Of a DNA stretch of 64,000 nt, positions 36,501 to 48,000 are shown in pieces (position 1 is the stretch's first letter; every line of letters begins with the position of its first letter). The DNA is from Nematostella vectensis. Its lineage: Eukaryota; Cnidaria; Anthozoa; Actiniaria; Edwardsiidae. The DNA lies in contig NC_064039.1 in assembly GCF_932526225.1 (NCBI RefSeq), positions 10,002,139 through 10,066,138 on the forward strand, written 5' to 3'. The notes beneath the pieces were generated by a model. It saw only the letters and a program-made list of their open reading frames with translations, did not search any database and had not been told where the DNA came from. The position numbers and the translations under genes were made by a program.

Positions 36501-36825
36501 TCACTCTTTTTTACGAGAACGTCTAATTCTCGGTTGAGGCTGGGTCGTTCTTATTTTTGGAGAATTTCAAGGCTGAACATGTTCTTAACGATGTTCTTAA
36601 GTTTTAGCAATAATACCCAAACGAGGAAGAGAATTACGTTAGTTATCAATAGCCATAATTAAACGTTAGTTATTATGAGCACACAATTTTATTCTGCATT
36701 TTAGAACGCATCGAACTAAAAACAAAGTACTGCTATCTGAGCCTTAACATGCTCTTCGAATTTAGTGAAATCTCAGGCTGCACGTTCTTATAAATAGGGT
36801 TCTTATAAAAACAAAGTCAGAGTGT
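36501..36825 (+). mobile_element. Miniature element, family A, copy 2
   Basis: The left end cactcttttttacgagaacg and the right end, containing cacgttcttataa and a second gttcttataaaa then agagtgta, form the terminal inverted repeat. The interior (aggctgaacatgttcttaac) matches the other family A copies. Non-coding. Confidence 0.75.
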
Positions 36826-37722
36826 ATTAATTATTTTTTTGCCGGAGGGGAGTTTAGGACTACATTAAGCATATGCGACATTTGCCGTATCATTCTGGGA
36901 GAAAGGGCTAGCAATTTGGCCGAAAGAACCCTGGGCTATTTTATCCTGAATCTATACAAAACAAGGTTTTTTTCTTTAATATAATCTCCCCCTTTTTCCC
37001 CTTTATCGTATTGCCAAATGTCGTTTTTTGCTTCACTAGCACATCGGTCTGTCTATTTTTGAAGACCTTGCGCAAACCTTAGGACACTTTGTCTTATTTA
37101 TGCCGGTTTTTGTCATCTTTATTTGGCATACACAAATAAATCTCGATAACAATATTCTCCAAATAAATTACTTTCAGTTACCAGGAGCTATAGGACATTT
37201 TGCATGGACGAAAGTATAATCAACCCCAGAAGAGAGAATTTATAGTGGTTTTCGTCGACCGTAACGTAAGCCTAAAGAAACGCAAAGAAATCATTCAGTT
37301 TAGGGTTGGATATTCGAGGGGACGTTAGACAAGCCCCGCCTCAAAGGGAAAAAAACCTGCCAGGGCAATTCAGTCTGTAGAAAAAAAATCATTTTGCTTA
37401 TAATAAGCTCTTGGCCAAAAAAAAACTATTATATATTTATCACGAACGAAAAAAATACCCAGCTAAACTCTCTCTGAGTGTTATCGAAAGAAACTTTGAT
37501 CAGTATATTAAAAATGGGATATAAAAAGAAAATAAGGTGATTAGTTTTAGTTATCCAGGGCCCAAGTTATTTGTGGTAACTCTGCAAAATAAATCATTAA
37601 GCACATCCAGGGAAAATCATTTTAACACAGTGTTGTTTTTCAACCACGCATGTCGTTTTCAAATTTTAATTGTTTCTGTATGTAAACATATTGTTTGGCA
37701 TAATTACTTTTTCCTAGCTATA
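36826..37722. other. No recognised gene
   Basis: AT-rich non-coding sequence; a short open frame at 37537-37728 has no motif. Confidence 0.4.
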
Positions 37723-38359
37723 CAGTAAAACTCGCCTAAGCCGCCGGCGTGTAAATCGGCAGTGTCAAAGTCGTCACTTCCTATAAAGTGCCGATTTGAT
37801 GTAAAAAGATGTTCAATTAAATTTTCTTTTCAACCCGCCGTTCCTAAGTCGCCCACAGTGCATACGCTGCCCAGAAATCGCGGTCCCAACCACATCAAAT
37901 AATTTATTTTGCATCGCGTATAGTAAGCCGATCGACGCGCGCCAACATTCGAGTAATCTTTTCACCGCACTAGTCGTGTCACGTGATGTAGACATGTGGT
38001 CGTGTCACGTGATGTAGACATGTGGTCGTGTCACGTGATGTAGACATGTGTCTAGACAGTCATTGTTTGTATTGTTTACGGAATGACGCCTAAAACAAAA
38101 CTAAAAACTCCTTCTTATGAAGAAAAGTATGGCATTATTAAGTTTTATGACTCAAATCCTGTAACGAAACGAATCGACATGCAATGTTACCCCTTCTTCA
38201 AGTCATTAGTCGCCAAATTGACGAGATGCACATCCAAGTCGTTTTGGCAGGTTATACACACAAGTCCCCGAAATGACGACTTACACGCATGTCTCAGATC
38301 TCTAAGGCGTCATGAAAATCTCAGTCCAAAAAGCGTCGACTTAGGCGAAGTTATTACTG
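37723..38359 (+). mobile_element. Deleted Tigger/pogo-like DNA transposon
   Basis: The left end cagtaaaactcgcctaag follows TA. The right end, read in reverse, is cagtaataacttcgcctaag. These match each other and the cag-start style of pogo/Tigger termini. The right flank is TT rather than TA, probably one mutation. Between the ends lie a 26-bp triple repeat (37973-38050) and the start of a transposase-like frame (38083). At 637 bp most of the transposase is missing, so this is an internally deleted, non-autonomous copy. Confidence 0.6.
37973..38050. repeat. 26-bp tandem repeat, three units, each with CACGTG
   Basis: Units tcgtgtcacgtgatgtagac plus atgtgg occupy 37973-37998, 37999-38024 and 38025-38050 with no differences seen. 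Each holds TCACGTGA, an extended E-box. The array sits 33 bases upstream of the transposase start codon inside the Tigger-like element. Confidence 0.9.
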
Positions 38360-38421
38360 TTCTTACTTTTTTGCGTAAATTATTCAAAGAAAATAAAATA
38401 AAAGAAGTAAAGAAAATTTAA
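38083..38421 (+). pseudogene. Truncated Tigger/pogo-like transposase N-terminus
   Basis: 112 codons from an ATG. Residues 6-26 (KLKTPSYEEKYGIIKFYDS) resemble the first helix of the CENP-B/psq-type DNA-binding domain that begins Tigger transposases. The recognition helices downstream are not clear, and the DDE catalytic domain is missing. The frame crosses the element's right terminal repeat (coding for SVDLGEVITV) and ends about 60 bases into flanking DNA, so its C-terminus is not transposase. It cannot act as a transposase. Family assignment rests on this short similarity together with the matching termini. Confidence 0.5.
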
Positions 38422-40752
38422 CGAAATAATGAGGATTTTCTAAACCTCCTCAGCTTCGGCCACATACTGGTCAAGAGGAGCGTAATGGGAATTGAGAATC
38501 GAGAATTAAATTGTCGGCTGCTTTGTCGGTCCACCAAGCATTTCCTAAACCTATCGATCAAAGAGCCATCAAACCACTCAAATGGGCCCTGTAAAAACTA
38601 CCCTTCATACAACGAACAGTTCATTAACAATTTATTAAACTAATAAAAATATGTTATGTTTTGGCGGCATTGAAAGATTAATGAGTCAAGCATTCTTTTT
38701 ATATTTTTGTATGTTCAAATTACCGTATCTTTTCTCATCCGCAAGACCCTTAATGCTTTATAGAAAATTTGTTTCCTATCGTAATTTTGCTACTGCTCTA
38801 CTTTTCTTTTTCTGGAAGATAACTGCATATAGGTATCTCTTTTTATTTTCAGGTGAGTTTGTTTTATTGCAGGTAGGTCACCATAGAGATATGTGTTTTG
38901 ATGTTAAATGCTTTCGACTAAGTTTAGGTTAGGAATAATACATAACGAACTGTTATACCTCCGGGGAAACTAAAACCCCCGCTCTTCATTTTATTTCTGT
39001 TTGTTTTAACGGTTATTCCGGGGTATATTTGAAAATATTACACAAACGCTTTTGACATTTTTACATAATTGCCTAACGGTATTATTTATCTTTTAGAAAT
39101 AATTCTAGTGATATATTTATTTTTCCTTTCATTCTTAACCTTTTTTTTAAGGGAATTATTAAAACTGAGCAAACCCCAGAAAATTGTCTCGACTTAAAGT
39201 TTACTAAGTAATTCTTATTGAGTGGCTCTCACGCTTACCTGTATTTATGATCGCCAAAGTTAGCAGAGATGAGGCGTTTTTGACCTTAGTGGTTTGACTC
39301 GCTAAGATAAACTAAGAAAAACATTGTATTTCACCTGCACTGTATTCGGTAGTGCACCTGTATCCGACTACAACAGGATATTTACACACGGAGTCGGGGG
39401 GCTCTCTGAAAGAGCGTCAGGGACCCTGTCTAAGGAAGACTTAAAACGCCAGAAGCGAAAGCAAAGATGAAATTAGGACAAGCAGTGATGTTGTCTAGAA
39501 TGAACTGAAATTTTTACTAAACTACATCTAATTGATTTTTGGAAATAAATTAAGAGAATGTTTCGGTTTTTGCGGTTGTCGCGGCTTTTTTAAGTTAAAT
39601 ACCTTAAGCGTTCCACTCCATCTATTTTTGATCGTCACAACACAATGAATAGAACTCCTCGAACTCTTTCTTTACTATGATTTAGTTAGTATGTGGAGCA
39701 AAGTGTTATAAGCCAAAAGAGTGACGAGATATTCGAGATATCAGGGTTTCACCTTTGCTTGTAATCATAGCGCGCTTCATAAACAGTGCTTCGAAGAAAA
39801 CCGAAAGAGATGACATATTAAATTTTGTTGTCTGGTAAAATCAAATTAAGAATATTTGGTAAACGCATTAAATGTATTTGCTAATGTTATGGTTTTGAAT
39901 AATTGTGAACAAAATCCCATGAAGGTTTTACAATAACAATAAAACATTCGCTTTGAGCGTGATATTTTTTCTTTCTAAAAGAATATTAATTGGATATGAA
40001 ATTCCAAACAACCGAAAGAAGCATGTTTTCTTTTTTATTGTATAAGCAATACTACATCCATTTAAAGGACCAGCTAATCGTTCCCACCATGCACTGCACC
40101 TGTAGTAATTTTCACCGCATAAGTTCTACATTCATATCTTAAAGATATGCTACGAAATACTAAAAATAGTATTCTTAAGAGGAAAATTATGAAATGCAGT
40201 GTATTCTGGCAATGTTTGGGGCTGTCTTTCTAAAAATCCTATTTGAATTCTTTTTCCTGTAAAACTAATAAAGTGACAGAGAGAAATATATTAGATGGTA
40301 GAGTTAAGAGGGAGGCTGCGCTCATTGTGTGGTATCCCTGGGGTTTATCTGGATGATGCATGGAAGAGGTTTTTCTATTCATAACCATAACTCTATGTGA
40401 GGCAGACAGTGTAGGTTGATGAGAAGTTTTTGTTATGATATCTGACGCGCTGCTTTGAATACTTTAGAAATATCTTCTCCCTTTTTTATCGCAGTTCTCG
40501 CTTCTTTTTTTTCTATGCATTAATCTCTATGAAAAAGTAGAAGAATATGACAAATTCAATTTGTCAATAAAAAAAAGTCTAAAGAACGTGTTAATGAACG
40601 AACCGGGAGAATTGTTGCATGTAAAACATGAATTGTAAATAGAAAATGACCTCCTATTCATAAAGCGCTGGAGAATATAATTTTTTATTTTCCCTTACCA
40701 ATGTGCTAAGACTCTATGTTTACTTAAAATCTGAAGAAATATTTCTTTACAG
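38422..40752. other. No recognised gene
   Basis: AT-rich. A 93-codon ATG frame at 38651-38932 is Phe/Leu/Tyr-rich without a motif and is not called. Confidence 0.4.
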
Positions 40753-40918
40753 TTTAGGTCCACAGGCGACCGAGGAAGATTCGATTTTGATATACGATAG
40801 AATGGATGTAATTCAATTGGCCTCACTTCGAGAAATACTTACAATGAAATATGAAGATTTTCATTCTTGTTTTTGTTTTTTTGTTTTCGCATGTTTGTTC
40901 ACGTTGAATATCCATTGA
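40753..40918 (+). CDS. Candidate exon after a strong acceptor, function unknown
   Basis: A strong acceptor-like aaatatttctttacag precedes a frame with protein-like composition in its first 35 codons (LGPQATEEDSILIYDRMDVI and onward through LREILTMKYEDFH). It then becomes Cys/Phe-rich before a stop at 40918. A donor (gat followed by gtaatt) might instead end the exon near 40806. No partner exon or domain is recognised. Confidence 0.25.
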
Positions 40919-42015
40919 CTTGTCCTTATATTTGGCGACGGGATTTACACTTTAAAAGGTATGATCAAAAATACTATTTCTTTAAAAGAAGAGGAAGTTG
41001 TTCAGATTAAAAATGCCCTCACAAGTGAACATAAAACAGCAATTATTCTCTGACTGACTCATACAATTCATAGCTAGCGGCGACTTTTAAAATCCGCCAT
41101 TGGTAATGCAACAATATGCTCAAAGCAACGCATAAATGAGGGTTTAATATTGTCAATAAGAAAAAAAGCTTAAAAATTCTGTATCTCAGCGTTCTTTTAC
41201 CAGCATTAGTTATTATTTTTGGTGTTAAGCAGTCTCTTATTTCGACTTTATCCTCGTGAGATTATATTCTATATTTACCTCCCCCCAAAGAAAATGATGA
41301 AATTGATGTTTTTTTTTAACATCAACATCTTAAGCTTTTTCCTTTAAATTTAGTTTGAAATATTGAAAAAATGTAACTAACAACTTTAACTGCGGTTAAC
41401 CTTCTTTGGCATTTTTATACTTTTTTTCATTCTACAGCGCATGCTCTAAATGGACAGACAGCTGCGTTATGTTACCTTTTCGCTCCTATACGGGCCACAA
41501 CCTTGCACTGCGCTTGTTATCGCCAGCTTGCACTGTTCTTTCTATAGGCAGCTTGTAATCTAGCTGGCTAACGCAGTATTCGGTGCCCCAATACAATTAT
41601 GTATGAAGACTATTTCCCAAGAGAGAAAAGCGGGCACAGCAGAATCCGCTTCCGGAATAATAGCCGGATCGCTGAAAGTAAGAAGCGTACCCTAGATCCT
41701 TTCTTCCTCTTAATCTCTGACAAATATTTTGTTTCTACACAAATGCATTTTCTGATTGGCTGTCGACAAATCAATTTGAAACATTAGTATGATTTCGAAG
41801 AAATTTTTACGCCATATCCAACGTTTTATCAAAGTATGGATTACGACGCTAAAATTGCTTTGTAATTGTTCCTCAACAAATTATCGTGATAGGACCAAAA
41901 AGACCCCTGAGAGTGAAAGTGGATTAAATCCTTCTTCCGCTATTCTTCTCGGCCTGGACCAGACTGAGTAGCTAACAAATGAGGGCTGTAAAGGAGGCTC
42001 GTTAGTAATTCTTTA
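40919..42015. other. No recognised gene
   Basis: AT-rich. Two short ATG frames (41599-41787 and 41789-41971, plus) have no domain. The first contains a donor-like gtaaga after about 31 codons, which is not enough to call an exon. Confidence 0.35.
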
Positions 42016-42750
42016 TAGCATTTTTTTTCAATTTACTCGTTATAAAGTTGACGTCTAGTAGTCTCAAATCTCGTCCGATTTCATTCATGTTTTCGGAGGA
42101 TGATATTTAATCATCCGTATTTGATGTCCTACTGTTTTACTTTATTTATCGCTAACTGATTTAAAGTTATTTAACATATGAACAAACCAGTATTTTAAGA
42201 ACTTTCCAATATATTTCCAAAAATAACCGATGATTTTTCTTTAAATTTGCGGAGAGTGATGGGGATCATGGTGGCAAGTCTAGACTGACCATGTAATTTT
42301 TTTTGTCACATACTCCATTTTCTACCTTTGCTTTGGGCGACATGGCGTTATCCTTCAATCTGTTTTAGAGAGAGCAGATACACCTTTGTTGTCTTCAGCC
42401 TATGAAAGCTTAGTGGCTGTCTTCATATGTACGTAAAGAGCAGGGGTATAGATTATTTCGATTAGACATGACCAAAGAACGAATTCGTATAATTATTATT
42501 TAGATTTCGGATCCTCTTAAAAATTCAGTCTACGCTTAAGATTCGACGAATTAGCAATTCCGTGCTTCTTCGTTTGGAGCTTAGGAGACCCTACAATACC
42601 AACAAGTTCTGTCCCTATCCCAAAATACAACATCGAGACTGAAGTGGTTTTAATTCGTTCTCTATCCTGAGCCAAAAAATTTGCATGCTCAATGGAAAAA
42701 CTCTTATTATTTATGCTGTGGACATTTGCACTTATAGAGACATTTCGCAA
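42016..42750 (+). repeat. Left arm of a large inverted duplication
   Basis: Reads as the reverse complement of about 43207-44152 with roughly 85% identity by eye. For example aatttactcgttata (left) pairs with tataacgagtattaatt (right), and tggggatcatg with catgatcccca-like sequence. A 77-codon minus-strand frame at 42517-42750 has a counterpart in the right arm interrupted by stops, so coding function is doubtful. Confidence 0.85.
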
Positions 42751-42791
42751 GGGAATAACAGGGCGCTCTATAGCAGCAAACTTTTTTTAAA

Positions 42792-43164
42792 GACCCTGTC
42801 CCCACGTATCCGTTTTCGTTAACCTTTTTGTTTAAAACGATCCGCGTCCACACGAAGCGTTTTCATTTTGATAAGACCCGTCCCCACGTTAACGCAGAAA
42901 CGATACGAAAACGATAACAGGTTCTACAGCGCATGCGTAATTGCGCACTCGCGTGAACTGGACCTGAGATATCACGCACGCTCTCGTTTTCGAAAAGGTT
43001 CCGTTCTCGTCCGTCCCAACGGCACCGAAAGTATCGTTTCCAAATTGTTCCACTCTGGATAACGTTTTCAAATCGTAAGGTTTTCGGTCATCGTTTTCGC
43101 GTTTACGTGTGGACGATAAAAAGGTTGCGTTTTCAAACAAAAACGGATACGTAGGGACGGGGTC
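42792..43164 (+). mobile_element. Miniature element, family B, copy 2, in the palindrome loop
   Basis: Termini gaccctgtccccacgtatcc and, at the right, ggatacgtagggacggggtc are reverse complements with one change. The interior (tccgcgtccacacgaagcg) matches copy 1 at 30874. It occupies most of the spacer between the two arms of the inverted duplication. Confidence 0.85.
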
Positions 43165-43206
43165 TAAGGTTCTGTTACCATTTTGCTACAAAACAATAGA
43201 GAAATG

Positions 43207-44152
43207 TCTCTATACACGTGCAAATGTCTCCCAGGTCCTCAACATGAATAATTAGGGGGTTCCATTGAGCATGCAAGTTTATTGGCTCGGGATAGAGAAC
43301 GGGTTAAAAATACTTCATTCTCGATATTGTATTTCGAGATAGGGACAGAACTTGGTGAGTAACAATTGTATTACAGGGTCCCCTATGCTCCACTAAAACG
43401 AGGAAGCACAAAATTGTTTATTTGTCGAAGACATTGAATTTACAAAAATATTCGAAATCTAAATTAATTGTACGAACTCACTCTTTGGTCATGTTTAATC
43501 GAAATTATCTATATATCTCTGTCCTTTGCGTATATATGAAGACAACCACTAAGCTTTCATTTGCTGAAAACAACAAAAAGGTGTATTTGTTCTCTCTAAA
43601 ACAAACTGTCTAGGATATCGCAATTTTGCCCGAAGCAAAGGTAGAAAATGGAGTATGCGGACAAAAATAATTAAATGGTCGGTTTAGACTTGCCTTATGA
43701 TCCCCATCATGCCTAAGTATAAGTTATGTCTCTACGCAAATTTAAAGAAAAAGCCAGGGGCGAAACCAGGATTTCAATAAGGGGGGTGGATGATGGCTTG
43801 GTAGATCACTACCTGATTACATAGATCTTAAAATACTTCACGCTGAATTGGATTTGTCGCGTCAGCAAAGTCAAGGGGGGGGGGGGGGGTGGATATCCAC
43901 CCGATCCACCTCCCCTGTATCCGCCCCTTGAAGCATCGGTTATTTTTGGAAATATATTGGAAAGTTTATAAAATACTGATCTTTTTATATGTTAAATAAC
44001 TTAACATTGGTTGACGATAAATAAAATAAAACAGCAGCCCATCAAATACGGATGATTAAATATTATCATCCGAAAACATGAATGAAATCGGACGAGATTT
44101 GAGCCTTCGAGACGTCAATTTTATAACGAGTATTAATTAAGCGTAGAATGCA
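43207..44152 (-). repeat. Right arm of the large inverted duplication
   Basis: Pairs with 42016-42750. It is longer because an unrelated element (43755-43930) is inserted between aaatttaaagaaaaa and catcggttattttt, which are adjacent in the left arm. Diffuse substitutions and small gaps show that the duplication is old. Confidence 0.85.
43755..43930. mobile_element. Nested inverted-repeat element (family L)
   Basis: Begins caggggcgaaaccaggattt and ends tatccgccccttg, a short imperfect inverted repeat. It contains a G-run at about 43876-43889. The left palindrome arm provides the empty site, which proves insertion. No clear target duplication. Confidence 0.65.
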
Positions 44153-45537
44153 AAACACTAGAGAGGCATGCTCATATTCATTTCGCTACAATGGAAAAAA
44201 AAGAAGAACATAGGTTTCACGATGCAGGCACACAAGGGATTCTGGGAAAAACGACCTTTTTAGATGGGCGCAATGCTTTCAGAAAGGGACTGAGTTAGGA
44301 TTATGCCTAGGATAAATATATTATATGTCGGAATTTAGTACGTGCTCGCGTGCGATAATGTGCAATACATCAGGTACTAGCTCATGAAGCCAATCAGCTT
44401 TCTGCCAAATGGACGTTTTTTCGAGATGGTTACTCACGTTTTTTGAATGTTTATCGATCATAACCATGGCTTTCTGCAAAATTGACATTTGGTTGTCGTT
44501 TTTACAATCTTTTACAAGTGTTCTAATTTACGTTTTGTGAATTGCAGGGCGATATCATTTACCACACGAAAACCACAAACACTGAAACGAAATCTGTAAT
44601 TTTACTCCAAATTTTAAATTTTACTTCAAAATCTGTATTTTTTTTCCTTTTTGGAATGTTAGCATCAAAACGAATAAGGTGAGACTATTGTAATCAATTA
44701 TTTTTTTAAATACTATAAAATTTTTATATGTTGTTGCAAATTGATATGCCGCAGGTTTGACAACGCGAAGTGTCCGATAGCTATACGTGTGGCAAAGCTT
44801 CTTGTAAAATGCGCAAGATGTTTAATGAAAACAAAAATTGATGACCAGACATTGTTTATTGCTTGAAAATCCTAAATTTTTTTAATGGGAAAATGGTTTG
44901 GGCTCTTTGTACCGTCACATATACCATAACATCCGCATGTTTTTTGCCAACACTGTTGCAAACAGCAACAGTTGTATACTGCACGTGCACGGGATTGAAC
45001 GTGACATATTTTCAATACTTTGATGTATGTATATTTTTCTTTATTTCAAACTACCCTTGCGCTTTAGGAATCCTTGAATTGAATAGATGGCTCAGCTCTT
45101 TGGCTCCCACCGCAAATAAGACCAAAAGAGGAACCTACGCATTTTTCAACAATGCCTTAGGTGGGCTCTCAGTCACCCTTATCAGCTAAGAATGATTAAT
45201 GACTCGCACATATAATCAATGTGTACCTGTTAATATGTTAATTCTTGAAGCCTTTATATTTTTTCTGCACAAATCCGTTGTGTATTTCTTAATAGCAAAA
45301 ATGTTTAAGTCGTTTCACTAAAAATCATTACATAATTTTTTGAGGGTTTTCAATTAAAATTCTACTCGTCCATCGTATGTAGCAATAAGTGGTATTGTTT
45401 TATCCCTGTATCACTCATTTTTCTGTTGTCTCCCGTTTCTCCGAAGTTGAGGTTTCAAATGCAAAACGTGAAAAAAGTGACATTTAAATTAACTGTTAGA
45501 TTAAGAGTCAAAACAGTATGCTGTCAATGCAACTCAC
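44153..45537. other. No recognised gene
   Basis: AT-rich. A 108-codon frame at 44863-45189 (plus, TTG start) has a protein-like last part beginning after an acceptor-like tgcgctttag at about 45068. It is not called because no other support exists. Confidence 0.35.
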
Positions 45538-45629
45538 CGACTAGCAGAGATTTCCTTCTATCCTTAATCCTTGTCCACTTTAGCTGTGTATCTTGATTAG
45601 AGTAGAATATGCCCTCAGCATTCCAAGAC
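45538..45629 (-). CDS. Candidate internal exon, 92 nt, good acceptor and donor
   Basis: On the minus strand a consensus acceptor with a pyrimidine tract (accctctttttcatgtag) and a consensus donor (gtcg followed by gtgagt) bracket a frame open throughout. The frame encodes 30 residues (SWNAEGIFYSNQDTQLKWTR then IKDRRKSLLV). The exon starts and ends with one extra base, so skipping it would shift the frame. The opening SWNAEGI superficially resembles the start of some retrotransposon endonucleases, but what follows does not. No neighbouring exon was identified. Among the exon candidates this has the best splice signals. Confidence 0.35.
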
Positions 45630-46118
45630 CTACATGAAAAAGAGGGTGTATATACTCCATTAATATTTAATGAGTGTCTCGGTGTCAGCTTATCGGTTTT
45701 ATTCTCGAACATGATTATCCAAAGATCCTGAGAGCAGACATTCTCGAACGCGCCAAATTATATTCTAGAAATAGAAAAACGGTCTCTCTCGAGTGTTGGC
45801 TAACTTCTTTCGAGTATCGGCACAGTATACCACATTTAACATGAAACATGGCGTGGTAATTACTGCTTTTAATGTTCAGACGTACATATCTAGATGATAA
45901 AGCTAGAAGATGACTTTATAATTTGCTTGATATTAAACCTCTCTAAGGAGCAGTATCACGTTTAGAATATTTCGTTTTCATTCTAGATGTTACTCTCTGT
46001 TTTATATATTCGGTCCCAGACACGATGTCTTGAACAACAGGCAGTATATCATATATTCAGGACATCTACTTGTGTTTCGGGGCTCTTTTCAAATCGCATA
46101 GTTTTTACAGGGGAACGC
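45630..46118. other. No recognised gene
   Basis: Nothing coding or repetitive recognised. Confidence 0.4.
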
Positions 46119-46277
46119 TTAGGCCCTGAACAAACGTCGTACTTTCCATGAGCCGTATTCAATGCAAATGCATGCAAATGAAGACAAAACAATGCATCTG
46201 GCTCATTTGCATTAATTAGCATTGAATACGGCTCATGGAAAGTACGTCCGAAAGTACGACGTTTGTTCAGGGCCTTA
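46119..46277. mobile_element. 153-bp Harbinger-type miniature element with TTA target duplication
   Basis: The element 46122-46274 begins ggccctgaacaaacgtcgta and ends with its complement, interrupted by a 12-base direct repeat in the right arm. Arms extend about 50 bp (gagccgtattcaatgcaaat / gcattgaatacggctc). It is flanked by TTA at 46119-46121 and 46275-46277. The three-base TWA-type duplication and the termini fit PIF/Harbinger. It can fold into a near-complete hairpin. Confidence 0.85.
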
Positions 46278-47280
46278 CTGAAGTGATTATGCTATAACTA
46301 CATCTAAAGGGAATATACTGCGATGGAATGTTCTTCTTGTTTGATTAAACCTTAATATATACCATCTCGTGTTAGACTGTCTGTTATGACCCTGTTATAA
46401 AGATTTTTCTCGTCTCATTACTAAAGTGTTCGTTCAAGTGATTGATCTAGTAAGAAAAGCCATCTCGAAAGGTCAAGATCTACGAAATCTTTTTTCTTTG
46501 ATTATTCTGATCTGGTGATAATGTTATGACGCTTTCATTCAAAGCAGTAACAATATAATGGATTTTGCTTTGTCAAGAAGTGACCAATGTTCTTTAAAAG
46601 CATTACCAGAAATTTCAAACCATTTTATTTTATCTAACCATTTTATGAAAATATCTTCAATCCTCTCTCTTTTAGTTTTTGGTTTCTGTACTTGGTCTTG
46701 AATGTTTTGAATGTGGTCTTGAATGTTTGCAGTAAAAGAGCAACACCAATATAATTGTTCGATGTTTTTCGAATTATAAGCCAATGAAGATCAAGACCTT
46801 CCTTTAGCGAAATTATTATCAGTCCTGTTACAAAATCCATTACCGCTCTTAGAATTACTAGATGACAGCTAGGGCAGATTCATGGGACGTAAACTCTTAT
46901 GTCGGAAACGATATTTGATAAGAAATGCACAATCATTTGATTTTGTGACACGGTGTTATCAATCAAAAGTCACTTTGTGGAGCCCCACTTGAAAGTTAAA
47001 AGTTTCGCTAATATGTCTATTTACTTGTGTGGTTAGATTGTCAATCCCCGCATGAATTTATGTCAAAAAGATATCAAAAATCAATTTTTTTTATAAAGAT
47101 ATTGCAATCTTAGGATCATAAGGCCCGAGCCAGGCAGATTATAGCTAAACAAAGCAAAAACTGTTTTTCATCTTTCAAACGCTAGTAGGTATGTTTCTGT
47201 TGTTAAATGAATATTATACATCTACTGTATTAGGTTTTACCTGCCAAAATAGCCAATGATTCAGGCCGGTTCACGTAGCT
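46278..47280. other. No recognised gene
   Basis: AT-rich. Minus-strand frames at 46539-46840 overlap in two phases (FKTTFKT- and NIQDHIQNIQD-like), reflecting a local aatgttttgaatgtggtctt direct repeat at about 46699-46725, and are not called. Confidence 0.4.
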
Positions 47281-47505
47281 TCAGGTAGCACGCAGATAAA
47301 TTTTATCTGAGAAAATGCTATCTTCAATATTTAGCAACGCCAAAAAGTCATATCTATAATCCGGAATGATTTGGTTGAGAGTCTGAAGTCCTCTTCCCCT
47401 AAAGGAATGCTCACAAATGCTTCTCCTGGTAGTTGCCTTGTTTATATATACCATCAAACTAGACCTCCTGAGCACTGTAATTACAAAAAAGTGACAGCCC
47501 CCCAT
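47281..47505 (-). CDS. Candidate small open frame or terminal exon, function unknown
   Basis: 74 codons from an ATG to TGA with even codon use (RGLQTLNQIIPDYRYDFLAL). An acceptor-like tttttgtaattacag lies 10 codons in, so it may be a terminal exon beginning at about 47479 rather than a complete gene. No domain is recognised and no neighbour supports it. Confidence 0.25.
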   Translation of the reverse strand: MGGCHFFVITVLRRSSLMVYINKATTRRSICEHSFRGRGLQTLNQIIPDYRYDFLALLNIEDSIFSDKIYLRAT

Positions 47506-47636
47506 AGCTGTTGGCTGATCTAAGTGCTTTCTCGTCTACAAGTATGCCCTAAAGCAAAGAGCACACAAAATGGTGCCATTTTTCATTTTGCGCCTTGGGC
47601 AATTTCTGGCATGAACGTTGTGTCATTAACACGACT

Positions 47637-48000
47637 ACACCCTTTTTTTATAAGAACGTCAAATTTTCAGTTGAGTCTGGGCCGTTCTTTTTTGGGACAT
47701 TTTAAGGCTGAATATGTTCATAACGATGTTCTTAAATTTTAGTGTATATAAGAATATAATACTCAATGAATTATTAGGAAGAGAATTATACCAATGATCA
47801 ATAGCAATAATTGTTGATCAATAGCAATGAAGGTTGCACCTATGCACACAATTCGATGCTGCATTTTAGAACGCATCAGGACAAAAAAGAAAAGAAAAGA
47901 AAAAGATTATGCGCTCTAAGCCTCGGCATGTTCTTAGCATGTCCTTAAAATTTGGTGAAATCTCAGCCTGGACGTTCTTATAAAAAAGTTATTATAGTGT
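47637..48000 (+). mobile_element. Miniature element, family A, copy 3 (best ends)
   Basis: The left end ccttttttataagaacgtc and the right end gacgttcttataaaaaagtt form the clearest terminal inverted repeat of the family; acac / gtgt extends it outward. It contains a duplicated gatcaatagcaat phrase and a short aaaagaaaagaaa run. Non-coding. Confidence 0.85.

Noticed and set aside
43340-43385. 22-base intron in the right palindrome arm (gtgagt...ttacag)
   Set aside because: Too short for a spliceosomal intron; a small indel between the palindrome arms explains it.
44863-45189. 108-codon plus-strand frame whose last 40 codons look protein-like
   Set aside because: TTG start, only a weak acceptor at about 45068, no domain; left as a possibility in the region note.
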